DNA from: Lacinutrix mariniflava
Lineage (GTDB): Bacteria; Bacteroidota; Bacteroidia; Flavobacteriales; Flavobacteriaceae
Direction of reading: 5' to 3'
NCBI RefSeq assembly: GCF_001418015.1
Contig: NZ_LIQG01000026.1
Coordinates: 930,001 to 994,000 of the forward strand
Length of the DNA stretch: 64,000 nt
Shown here one piece after another: positions 18,446-26,259 of the stretch. Under the pieces are notes generated by a model. It was given only the letters and a program-made list of their open reading frames with translations. It searched no databases and had not been told where the DNA came from. Both the position numbers and the translations under genes were made by a program. The number at the start of each line of letters is the position of its first letter. Positions within the stretch are counted from its first letter, which is position 1.

Positions 18446-18654
18446 ATGTTTATACGTTCGGGCTTTTGGACATTAGGAAGTCATTTTCAAAAGCAGCTTA
18501 TCGATTAAGCAACCGAATTTTAGAGCTAACTTCCGCTTTAACGACAATTGTTGCTAGCCAGCACAATTACGGCTTTGTGCCTACAACAGACCTAATTATA
18601 CAGGTCTGAATTCCTCACTATTATTTAAACTGAACTAGATTTCAGCCTTTTTTT
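18446..18654 (+). ncRNA. structured leader RNA upstream of speA (candidate cis-regulatory element)
   Basis: The 433-base gap before speA (18258-18690) holds a compact array of stems. A three-way junction is formed by P1 TTCGG/CCGAA (18457-18461 with 18513-18517), P2 GCTTTTG/CAAAAGC (18462-18468 with 18488-18494) and P3 GCTTA/TAAGC (18496-18500 with 18506-18510). The P2 loop GGAAGT (18476-18481) is complementary to ACTTCC at 18529-18534, a possible pseudoknot. Further on are a bulged stem with GCACAA/TTGTGC (18561-18566 with 18575-18580), a perfect CAGACCT/AGGTCTG hairpin (18587-18608), and CTGAA/TTCAG followed by seven T (18630-18654). The arrangement looks like an aptamer plus expression platform. 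I cannot match it to a named family; the ligand is unknown. Confidence 0.55.
18630..18654 (+). terminator. weak terminator-like hairpin in the speA leader
   Basis: A CTGAA/TTCAG stem of 5 bp with a 6-base loop is followed by CC and seven T, 36 bases before the speA start. It could be the attenuation step of the structured leader; the stem alone is weak. Confidence 0.4.
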
Positions 18655-18690
18655 AACTGTTTTCAATTTTAACATTTTTATTAAATAATA

Positions 18691-20088
18691 ATGAATACTA
18701 AATATATTGATTTAATCAATCAAACTTTCGATTTCCCACAAGAGGAATTCAAACTAGAAAAAAACCAATTACAATTTCATGATATCGATCTTATGAAATT
18801 AGTAGAAGAATATGGTGGCCCTTTAAAATTTACTTATTTACCACAAATATCTAATAATATTCAGCGTGCAAAAGACTGGTTTGCAAAGGCGATAGAAAAG
18901 CATAATTATAAAGGAAACTACAACTATTGCTATTGTACAAAAAGCTCACATTTTAAACATATTTTACATGAAGCTTTAAAAAATGATATTCATATAGAAA
19001 CATCATCTGCGTTCGATATAGATATTGTAGAAAACTTAAAAGCTGAAGGCAAAATAAATAACGATACTTTTATTATTAGTAACGGTTTTAAACGCGCACA
19101 ATACATTACAAACATAGCGCGATTAATAAATGGAGGACAGAAAAACTGCATCCCAATTATTGATAATTACGAGGAAATAGATTTATTATCCGAACAAGTA
19201 AAAGGTAAATTTAACGTCGGCATCCGTATAGCATCAGAAGAAGAGCCAAAATTCGAATTCTACACGTCGCGTTTAGGGATTGGATACAAAAATATTGTGC
19301 CTTTCTACAAGAATCAAATTCAGGATAATAAAAAAGTAAACCTTAAAATGTTGCACTTTTTTATTAATACAGGAATTAGAGATAATGCTTATTACTGGAA
19401 CGAATTACAAAAATGTCTAAAGGTCTATACAAGCTTAAAGAAAATTTGTCCAAGTTTAGATAGTTTAAATATTGGTGGTGGATTTCCTATAAAAAACTCA
19501 TTAGTTTTCGATTTCGATTATGAGTATTTAGTAGACGAAATAGTAAACCAAATTAAAACAACTTGTGAGGAAGAAGGTGTAGATGTGCCAAATATTTTTA
19601 CAGAATTTGGAAGCTTTACAGTTGGAGAAAGCGGTGGAGCCATTTACGAGATTTTGTACCAAAAACAACAAAACGATCGTGAGAAATGGAACATGATAAA
19701 TTCATCATTCATCACAACATTGCCTGATACTTGGGCAATTAACAAGCGTTTTATAATGTTGCCGCTTAACAGATGGGAGTCTAGTTACGAGCGTGTTCTA
19801 CTTGGTGGTTTAACGTGTGATAGCGATGATTATTACAATAGCGAGCAGCACATGAACGCCATTTATTTACCAAAGTACAATAAAGAAAAACCATTATACA
19901 TTGGGTTTTTTAACACAGGTGCTTACCAAGAAACTATAGGTGGTTTTGGAGGTTTGCAACACTGCTTGATACCGTCGCCAAAACACATTTTAATAGATAA
20001 AGATACAGACGGAAATATAACAACAAAATTATTTAGTGAACAACAAAAAAGTGAAGACTTACTTAAAATTTTAGGCTATGCAAACTAA
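18691..20088 (+). CDS. speA: arginine decarboxylase, fold-III PLP type
   Basis: 465 residues, the compact Bacteroidota form (Escherichia coli SpeA is about 658). The alanine-racemase-type barrel carries the PLP lysine in NYCYCTKSSHFKH (Lys84), then the His/Glu strand DIHIETSSAFD, the phosphate-binding glycine run LNIGGGFPI, and a C-terminal beta domain with LGGLTCDSDD and GAYQ. It would convert arginine to agmatine with release of CO2. It heads a four-gene polyamine operon with overlapping ends (11 bases into speB). The structured leader upstream suggests post-transcriptional control. Confidence 0.9.
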   Translation: MNTKYIDLINQTFDFPQEEFKLEKNQLQFHDIDLMKLVEEYGGPLKFTYLPQISNNIQRAKDWFAKAIEKHNYKGNYNYCYCTKSSHFKHILHEALKNDIHIETSSAFDIDIVENLKAEGKINNDTFIISNGFKRAQYITNIARLINGGQKNCIPIIDNYEEIDLLSEQVKGKFNVGIRIASEEEPKFEFYTSRLGIGYKNIVPFYKNQIQDNKKVNLKMLHFFINTGIRDNAYYWNELQKCLKVYTSLKKICPSLDSLNIGGGFPIKNSLVFDFDYEYLVDEIVNQIKTTCEEEGVDVPNIFTEFGSFTVGESGGAIYEILYQKQQNDREKWNMINSSFITTLPDTWAINKRFIMLPLNRWESSYERVLLGGLTCDSDDYYNSEQHMNAIYLPKYNKEKPLYIGFFNTGAYQETIGGFGGLQHCLIPSPKHILIDKDTDGNITTKLFSEQQKSEDLLKILGYAN

Positions 20089-21016
20089 ATCTTATGCAGG
20101 TATTTCGGAAGAATTTTCGAAACTTGAAACAGCAAAAATCGTATTAATTCCTGTGCCTTACGACGGTACAAGCACTTGGCAAAAAGGAGCAGACAAAGGT
20201 CCTGAGGCTTTTTTAAGTGCTTCAGAAAACATGGAGCTTTACGATATTGAAACTGAGAGCGAAGTTTATAAACAAGGTGTTTACCTTGCAGATGCAGTAA
20301 CAGAAAATAGCTCACCGGAAGCAATGGTAGAGGCTGTGCATAAAGCAACCAAAAGTTATATTAAAAAGAACAAGTTCGTTACTATTTTTGGTGGAGAACA
20401 TTCAATTTCTATAGGTACAATTCGCGCGTTTAACGAGATGTATACAAACCTAACGGTATTACAATTAGATGCACATGCAGATTTGCGTAAGGAATATGAG
20501 GGTTCAAAATGTAACCATGCTTGTGCGGTTTACGAAGCTAGCCAAACAACAAATTTAATACAAGTTGGAATTCGCTCTATGGACGTTATTGAAACGACTG
20601 TAATGGACAAGGAGAAAACTTATTTTGCGCATGAAATGGCGATGGATGATACTTGGGTGGATTCTTCAATAGATCAAATGACGGAGAATGTTTTTATTAC
20701 AATAGATTTAGATGTTTTCGATCCTTCAATTATGCCAAGTACAGGAACTCCAGAGCCAGGAGGATTATTATGGTACGAAACTCTAGAATATTTAAAGCAG
20801 GTTTTTACAGAAAAAAATGTAGTAGGTTTCGATATAGTAGAATTATGCCCGAATAAAGAGGAGAAATCTTCAGATTTTTTAGCAGCTAAATTATACTACA
20901 AAATGTTGAGTTACAAATTTCAAAGTGATGATGCAGGAGATGATTTTGATAATGAATTCAAGACTTTAAAAGAAAAAAATAACAGTGCAAAATACAACGA
21001 AGACGATGAGTACTAA
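20078..21016 (+). CDS. speB: agmatinase/arginase-family ureohydrolase
   Basis: 312 residues. The binuclear manganese ligands appear in order: GGEHSISIGT, LDAHADLR and TIDLDVFDPSIMPSTGTPEPGG. It would hydrolyse agmatine to putrescine and urea, directly downstream of arginine decarboxylase, which favours agmatinase over arginase. An alternative ureohydrolase substrate such as a carboxylated agmatine derivative cannot be excluded from sequence. It overlaps speA by 11 bases and the next gene by 11. The acidic C-terminal tail (DDAGDDFDNEF) is unusual for the family. Confidence 0.9.
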   Translation: MQTKSYAGISEEFSKLETAKIVLIPVPYDGTSTWQKGADKGPEAFLSASENMELYDIETESEVYKQGVYLADAVTENSSPEAMVEAVHKATKSYIKKNKFVTIFGGEHSISIGTIRAFNEMYTNLTVLQLDAHADLRKEYEGSKCNHACAVYEASQTTNLIQVGIRSMDVIETTVMDKEKTYFAHEMAMDDTWVDSSIDQMTENVFITIDLDVFDPSIMPSTGTPEPGGLLWYETLEYLKQVFTEKNVVGFDIVELCPNKEEKSSDFLAAKLYYKMLSYKFQSDDAGDDFDNEFKTLKEKNNSAKYNEDDEY

Positions 21017-21980
21017 AGGACCAATTTCACAATTTATAGAAAAACATTATTTACATTTTAATGCAGCAGCTTTGGTTGATGCAGCAAAAGGTTACGAGGC
21101 GCAATTAGAAAGTGGAGCTAAAATGTTAGTGTCGCTTGCAGGAGCAATGAGTACTGCGGAACTTGGTAAAAGTTTTGCTGAAATGATTAGACAAGATAAA
21201 GTGCAAATTATTTCTTGTACTGGAGCAAACCTTGAAGAGGATATCATGAATTTAGTAGCGCACTCACATTACAAACGTGTGCCTAATTATCGCGATTTAA
21301 CACCTCAAGACGAATGGGATTTGTTGGAAAAAGGATTAAACCGTGTTACAGATACATGTATTCCAGAGGAAGAGGCCTTTAGAAGATTGCAGAAGCATAT
21401 TGTAAAAATATGGAAAGATGCCGAAGCTGCTGGAGAGCGTTTTCTACCACACGAATACATGTACAAAATGTTATTGTCTGGCGTTTTAGAGGAGTACTAC
21501 GAAATCGATTTAAAAGATTCGTGGATGTATGCAGCTGCCGAAAAAAACCTACCTATTGTTTGTCCAGGTTGGGAAGACAGTACGATGGGAAATATTTTTG
21601 CAAGTTACGTTCTTAAAGGCGAATTAAAAGCAAGTACAGTAAAATCTGGAATAGAATACATGACGTTTTTAGCAGATTGGTACACAGATAATTCATCTAA
21701 AGGTATTGGTTTCTTCCAGATTGGAGGTGGAATTGCAGGTGATTTTCCTATTTGTGTAGTACCAATGTTATACCAAGATATGGAGCGCCCAGAAACACCT
21801 TTTTGGAGTTATTTCTGTCAGATTAGTGATTCTACAACAAGTTATGGGTCGTATTCTGGAGCAGTACCAAACGAGAAAATTACTTGGGGAAAACTAGATA
21901 TTGATACGCCTAAATTTATTATTGAAAGTGATGCTACAATTGTGGCACCATTAATTTTTGCTTACCTCTTAAACCTATAA
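21006..21980 (+). CDS. deoxyhypusine synthase-family protein, probably a polyamine aminobutyl/aminopropyl transferase
   Basis: 324 residues from ATG 21006; a GTG 21 bases upstream is less likely. The family motifs are present: LAGAMSTAELGKSF near the N-terminus, SCTGANLEED, PIVCPGWEDSTMGN, and the catalytic lysine in the TWGK motif (Lys296 of TWGKLDID). Eukaryotic DHS modifies eIF5A, which bacteria lack, so this homologue must act elsewhere. In an operon that makes putrescine, the likely product is homospermidine or spermidine. Homospermidine is reported as a chemotaxonomic marker of Flavobacteriaceae. The function is inferred. Confidence 0.85.
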   Translation: MSTKGPISQFIEKHYLHFNAAALVDAAKGYEAQLESGAKMLVSLAGAMSTAELGKSFAEMIRQDKVQIISCTGANLEEDIMNLVAHSHYKRVPNYRDLTPQDEWDLLEKGLNRVTDTCIPEEEAFRRLQKHIVKIWKDAEAAGERFLPHEYMYKMLLSGVLEEYYEIDLKDSWMYAAAEKNLPIVCPGWEDSTMGNIFASYVLKGELKASTVKSGIEYMTFLADWYTDNSSKGIGFFQIGGGIAGDFPICVVPMLYQDMERPETPFWSYFCQISDSTTSYGSYSGAVPNEKITWGKLDIDTPKFIIESDATIVAPLIFAYLLNL

Positions 21981-23515
21981 TGGAAGACCATAAAATTGAA
22001 AACATCGAATTAAAGTACTTAACTGTTGATGATTTTGAGGAATTAAAATCGGCAACACTTGAGTCTTATGGTGGAGTTCTTGATTCTTTTTGGAAGAAAG
22101 ACCACATCGCACGTTTAACTACTATATTTCCTGAAGGGCAAGTGGTTATAAAAATCGATGGAAAATTAGCTGGTTGCGCTTTGTCTCTTGTTGTTGATTA
22201 CGATTTGATAGACGATGAGCATACCTATGCAGATATAATTAGAGGCGATTCGTTTAAAAATCATGATCCAGATGGCGATGTGCTTTATGGTATTGATGTT
22301 TTTATAAAACCAGAGTATAGAGGGTTGCGTTTAGGACGACGTTTGTATGATTATAGAAAAGAAATTTGTGAAAACTTAAATTTAAAAGGCATTGTTTTTG
22401 GCGGTAGAATGCCAAACTATCATAAACATAAAGAGTTTACACCTAAAGAATATATTGAAAAAGTAAAACGCAAAGAAATTCATGATCCTGTTTTAAACTT
22501 TCAAATTTCTAACGACTTTCATCCTGTTCGTGTTTTAAAAGGCTATTTAGAAGGTGATACTGCATCAAATGAATATGCAGTATTAATGGAGTGGGATAAC
22601 ATCTATTATACTAAGAAAAGCAAAAAGGCAAGTACAGTAAAAACTGTTGTGAGGTTAGGTTTAATACAATGGCAAATGCGTACTTACAATAGCTTGGAAG
22701 AGTTAATGCAACAAGTAGAGTATTTTGTAGATAGTGTAGCTGCTTACAGATCAGATTTTGCATTATTTCCAGAGTTCTTTAATGCACCACTTATGGCTAA
22801 ATATAACCATTTACATGAGCCGGATGCTATTAGAGAATTAGCGAAATATACAAAGGTAATTGTCGAGAAAATGCAGCAATTATCTATCTCTTATAACATT
22901 AATATTATTACTGGTAGTATGCCAGAATTAATAGAGGATAAGTTATTTAATGTAGGTTACTTATGTAGAAGAGATGGCAGTCTAGAACGTTATGAGAAAA
23001 TACATGTTACACCAGACGAGGCAAAAGTTTGGGGTATGCAACGTGGTAATAAATTACAAACGTTCGAAACCGATGCAGGAAAAATAGGAATCTTAATTTG
23101 TTATGATTCTGAGTTTCCAGAGTTATCTCGTTTACTTGCAGATGAAGGTATGGATATTTTATTTGTTCCGTTTTTAACAGATACTCAAAATGGCTATTCT
23201 CGTGTGCGTTTATGTGCTCAAGCAAGAGCAATAGAAAACGAATGTTATGTTGCAATCGCAGGTTCTGTTGGTAACTTACCAAACGTGAATAATATGGACA
23301 TCCAATACGCGCAATCTGCCGTATTTACACCATGCGATTTCTCGTTTCCAAGTTATGGAATTAAGGCAGAAGCAACAACAAATACAGAAATGATTTTAGT
23401 TGCAGACGTAGATTTAAGTTTGCTAAGAGAATTACATTCTTTTGGAGCTGTAAAAAATTTAAAGGATAGACGAAAAGATTTTTACAATGTTGTTAGAATT
23501 GATAATAGTAAATAG
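21980..23515 (+). CDS. bifunctional GNAT acetyltransferase-carbon-nitrogen hydrolase
   Basis: 511 residues in two domains. Residues 10-210 are GNAT-like, with an acetyl-CoA loop in YRGLRLGRRLYDYRK. Residues 225-505 are a nitrilase-superfamily domain with Glu265 (FPEFFNAP), Lys340 (YEKIHVTPDE) and Cys374 (LICYDSEFPEL) as the triad. The catalytic residues look intact in the hydrolase half. Start ATG overlaps the previous stop by one base, making it the fourth polyamine gene. A role in acylating or hydrolysing polyamine-derived amides is plausible but not shown. Confidence 0.88.
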   Translation: MEDHKIENIELKYLTVDDFEELKSATLESYGGVLDSFWKKDHIARLTTIFPEGQVVIKIDGKLAGCALSLVVDYDLIDDEHTYADIIRGDSFKNHDPDGDVLYGIDVFIKPEYRGLRLGRRLYDYRKEICENLNLKGIVFGGRMPNYHKHKEFTPKEYIEKVKRKEIHDPVLNFQISNDFHPVRVLKGYLEGDTASNEYAVLMEWDNIYYTKKSKKASTVKTVVRLGLIQWQMRTYNSLEELMQQVEYFVDSVAAYRSDFALFPEFFNAPLMAKYNHLHEPDAIRELAKYTKVIVEKMQQLSISYNINIITGSMPELIEDKLFNVGYLCRRDGSLERYEKIHVTPDEAKVWGMQRGNKLQTFETDAGKIGILICYDSEFPELSRLLADEGMDILFVPFLTDTQNGYSRVRLCAQARAIENECYVAIAGSVGNLPNVNNMDIQYAQSAVFTPCDFSFPSYGIKAEATTNTEMILVADVDLSLLRELHSFGAVKNLKDRRKDFYNVVRIDNSK

Positions 23516-23573
23516 TATTTTTATATAAAATAAGATGATAGTTTTGCTAAAGCAGAATTAAAAATAATAAGTA

Positions 23574-23888
23574 ATGAAAAACAGACACGAAAATTTAAAA
23601 CGAGTGATAGTCGATTTTAAAAAATTGACTCCTGAAATTCTAGCCATGTTAGTAGACAAGTTTCCAGATGGTTATGACGATCGCGATATTGTCTCGTTTA
23701 AAAATGCCAAAAATGAGTTAATTGAAGCTGTAGAACTTATTACTGAAGACACAAAGTATTTGGTAAAAGTCAGTGAGAAGCTTGAAGTAACTATGGATAA
23801 TTATGATGAAGACGATTACGAAGACTTCGATGATAATGATCCAGAAGCTGTACAAGATCCAGAAATGGAAGATAACGATGAAGATTAG
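23574..23888 (+). CDS. small acidic protein of unknown function
   Basis: 104 residues, not recognised. The first 75 residues are mixed helical (NLKRVIVDFKKLTPEILAML, then FPDGYDDRDIVSF). The last 30 are almost entirely Asp/Glu with a few Asn (MDNYDEDDYEDFDDNDPEA), a disordered anionic tail. There is no signal peptide or Cys. It follows the GNAT-nitrilase gene by 58 bases on the same strand and may be the last gene of the polyamine operon. A perfect 10-bp hairpin lies 84 bases after its stop codon. Confidence 0.7.
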   Translation: MKNRHENLKRVIVDFKKLTPEILAMLVDKFPDGYDDRDIVSFKNAKNELIEAVELITEDTKYLVKVSEKLEVTMDNYDEDDYEDFDDNDPEAVQDPEMEDNDED

Positions 23889-23971
23889 TAAACGATGTTT
23901 TTTATAATTAATAATATAAAAACAATATAAAGCGAGCATATAACATCTACTATTTTAGACAAGAGATTAGC

Positions 23972-23994
23972 TTATTTTACTTGGAGTAAAATAA
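23972..23994. repeat. perfect inverted repeat between two small genes
   Basis: TTATTTTACT and AGTAAAATAA are perfectly complementary (10 bp) around a TGG loop. There is no long T tract, so it is a weak terminator or an mRNA-stability hairpin ahead of the gene at 24035. Confidence 0.5.
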
Positions 23995-24034
23995 AGTTTT
24001 CAAAGATTTTTAAATAATAATAAAACTATTCAAA

Positions 24035-24403
24035 ATGAAGTCAAAAAAAATAATTCAAGTAGTATTGGTAGCGGTTTTTATGTTAGCGTTATCAAGTTTT
24101 AAAGTTGAAACAATAATTACTGGTTCTAGTCAAGATTCTAATACCATTACAGCCATTTTTGATGGAGCAGAAGATTATGGTTATAATTTTATTTTCACAA
24201 ATGAAGATGAAGATGAAAGTACAATAACGTTTCAGAATGTTAGTGAAGAAGCTTTAAAGGCTTTCGATTTAAAGTCTGATACATTTCTAGGTGTAACTAT
24301 GCAAGTGACTTATACAACTGTTATTGAAACTGAAGAAGATAGCGACGGTTTCGAGAGTGAAACAGAAGTGCTTACTATTACGAAACTACAAAAGGTTAAT
24401 TAG
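24035..24403 (+). CDS. small secreted protein of unknown function
   Basis: 122 residues. The first 25 (MKSKKIIQVVLVAVFMLALS) form a signal peptide without a lipobox. The mature part has alternating strands and acidic patches (FTNEDEDESTITFQ, ETEEDSDGFESETE), with no Cys and no motif I recognise. It may be a periplasmic or secreted single-domain protein. It is closed by a strong bidirectional terminator about 20 bases after the stop. Confidence 0.65.
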   Translation: MKSKKIIQVVLVAVFMLALSSFKVETIITGSSQDSNTITAIFDGAEDYGYNFIFTNEDEDESTITFQNVSEEALKAFDLKSDTFLGVTMQVTYTTVIETEEDSDGFESETEVLTITKLQKVN

Positions 24404-24421
24404 TATTAAGTTTATATCTAT

Positions 24422-24458
24422 AAAAAAAATTCACATGTGAGAACATGTGATTTTTTTT
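24422..24458. terminator. bidirectional terminator between convergent genes
   Basis: TCACATG/CATGTGA form a 7-bp stem with a 6-base loop, flanked by eight A on the left and eight T on the right. It serves the small secreted protein gene on the plus strand and could serve the glycosyltransferase gene on the minus strand. Confidence 0.85.
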
Positions 24459-24587
24459 GTTTATTACTATCTTTTTGATAATTCTATTTGTTTTATTCGG
24501 ATGTTAGGGCAAGTATTCAAATCATCATAATTTTGTTATTAACTACTAAAAGATAATTGTTTTAGGACATTACTTAAAAATGAAACT

Positions 24588-26054
24588 TTACTGTAATTCT
24601 TTTTTATTTTTAATAAAAACCTCCCAAATAAAAACACTAAAAACGACCAAATACTCCAAGCCAATAATCCAAAGATTCTCGGTGTTGGCTGCGTTTGCAT
24701 AAGCGAGATAGCTAATAATAACAATAAAACTCCACACTAAGGGAAACTTATAGTTTGTAAACACACTTAAACTAAGAATAGTTGCTATGTACCAAGGATG
24801 TACAGTTGTGCTTAAAAATAAGTAAATAGTAAAACTAAATAGCATGGCTATAATTAATTTTTTTACGTCTGTTTTTTTTCTGTATAATGATAAACATAGA
24901 ATGTATAAAACGGTAATTATAGGTAATGCTTTACCAATAATAGCAATCTCGTTCCAGCCTCTAAACCAATAACCAATTTCGCGTAGAATATAATAAATAC
25001 TGGCATTAAATTCAAAATTTCCAAACCATAAACCGACCGTTTTTGAGTAGTTGTTTATAAATTGGGTTGAGAAAAATGGAGCGAAAAGAAGCAAGGTTGT
25101 TGCTATAACTATGGTGTAGAAGGTTATTAGTTTTGTCATTCCTATCCAAATGTTATTACCAAGAGTTTGCGAAGCCTGCACTGAGTGAAGTGGAAGTGTG
25201 TCGATCTCGTTCTTTTTGACAGATTGTTTCGTTTCGCTGTTAATGGCATGGGATTGGTCTTTACGTTTATAAAACCACCAAAAAAATAATGGTAAGAACA
25301 TAAGTGGTACTAACTTGGTTGCAATGGATAATGCAAAAACTACTGCAGCTAATTTCCATTTGTTAGCATGTAATAAGTATAAGCTCCAAACTAAAAAGAA
25401 AATCATGACACCTTCGAAGTGCAGGTTTCCTGTGAGTTCTATTATTATAAAGGGATTTAAAATGTACCAGAAAATATTATGTACAGGTAGTTTTAGTTTT
25501 TCTAAAAGCTTTTTTCCAAAATAAAGTGTTCCAAAGTCTGCAGCAATAATTAGTAGTCTTAAAACCATTGCGGCACCAACAATACTTTTGTTAGCAAAAA
25601 TACCAGCAATAATAAAACACAATTGGTTTACTGGTGGATAGTTGGTGAAATGGCTAGCGTTAAGTTCGCGCATACCAACATACAATTCTTGAGCTTGAGC
25701 TACTGGAAATTGACCTTGTGATATAAAAGATTCTGGTGTGTATAAGTATGGATTTAAGCCTTCGAGAATCATACGTCCATCCCATATAAAACGATAAAAA
25801 TCTTGAGATAAATTGGGAATGGCTAATATAAAAATAGCTCGAAATATAAAGGCAACTGCTGTAAGAAACTTGATGTTCTCGGTATTGTTTTTAAGCAACA
25901 CATAAAAAGAAATAAACAGTACTGTGTAAATTAATACAAGCTTAAAATGCTCTGTTCTTTCTAAATGATAAGCGAACACAAAATAAAGAACGGCGCTTAT
26001 TATGGTTAGTAACAGTTGTAGTTTTTTTATTTTAAATATAGAAGCGTTGAACAT
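24588..26054 (-). CDS. GT-C-type membrane glycosyltransferase (mannosyltransferase-like)
   Basis: 488 residues with about ten to twelve membrane helices. The luminal loop SQDFYRFIWDGRMILEGLNP carries the Asp/Trp-Asp-Gly pattern of GT-C polyprenol-phosphate-dependent mannosyltransferases, followed by NYPPVNQLCF. This type transfers a sugar from a lipid-phosphate donor outside the membrane. A hydrophilic loop (about 270-305) is partly encoded by a dispersed repeat. It is the last of a minus-strand group that includes a dolichol-phosphate-mannose-synthase-like GT2, which could supply its donor. Confidence 0.75.
   Translation of the reverse strand: MFNASIFKIKKLQLLLTIISAVLYFVFAYHLERTEHFKLVLIYTVLFISFYVLLKNNTENIKFLTAVAFIFRAIFILAIPNLSQDFYRFIWDGRMILEGLNPYLYTPESFISQGQFPVAQAQELYVGMRELNASHFTNYPPVNQLCFIIAGIFANKSIVGAAMVLRLLIIAADFGTLYFGKKLLEKLKLPVHNIFWYILNPFIIIELTGNLHFEGVMIFFLVWSLYLLHANKWKLAAVVFALSIATKLVPLMFLPLFFWWFYKRKDQSHAINSETKQSVKKNEIDTLPLHSVQASQTLGNNIWIGMTKLITFYTIVIATTLLLFAPFFSTQFINNYSKTVGLWFGNFEFNASIYYILREIGYWFRGWNEIAIIGKALPIITVLYILCLSLYRKKTDVKKLIIAMLFSFTIYLFLSTTVHPWYIATILSLSVFTNYKFPLVWSFIVIISYLAYANAANTENLWIIGLEYLVVFSVFIWEVFIKNKKELQ
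25171..25205 (-). repeat. dispersed repeat inside the GT-C coding sequence
   Basis: GCCTGCACTGAGTGAAGTGG and the following AAGTG resemble a short repeat common in intergenic regions of Bacteroidota (CACTGAGCG-AAGTCGAAGTG type). Here it lies in frame within the gene, encoding part of TLPLHSVQASQTLG. The family assignment is from memory. Confidence 0.45.
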
Positions 26055-26146
26055 GGGTTTTATATAAATTCTATAATTTAAGAATTTGCTTTTGGTAAAC
26101 CTGCGTTAGCGATTAATGCGGCATCCTTTTTTATTTTTCTTAAAAA

Positions 26147-26229
26147 AGATATAGCGGAAAGCGCGACTTTTTGCGATCCTGCAAGGTTTCTAAAACCTTG
26201 TAGGTATGAGTGAAAAGAAACGCCCAATT
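26147..26229. repeat. intergenic repeat element with a 12-bp hairpin
   Basis: The 205-base gap before the GT-C gene holds a GC-richer block. It starts with AAGATATAGCGGAAAGCGCG, continues with a hairpin of CCTGCAAGGTTT and AAACCTTGTAGG (26179-26190 with 26194-26205, one mismatch), and ends in AACGCCCAATT. Similar blocks are scattered in Flavobacteriaceae genomes, so it is probably a dispersed element that may also act as a terminator for the genes at 26260-29351. Confidence 0.6.
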
Positions 26230-26259
26230 AAGCAAGTTTATTGCAAACCAAAAATAAAA

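Noticed and set aside
18446-18508. A 20-codon upstream frame (MFIRSGFWTLGSHFQKQLID) in the speA leader.
   Set aside because: It overlaps the three-way junction stems exactly, and base pairing explains the sequence better. It was not annotated as a gene; conservation of the peptide in related leaders would change this.
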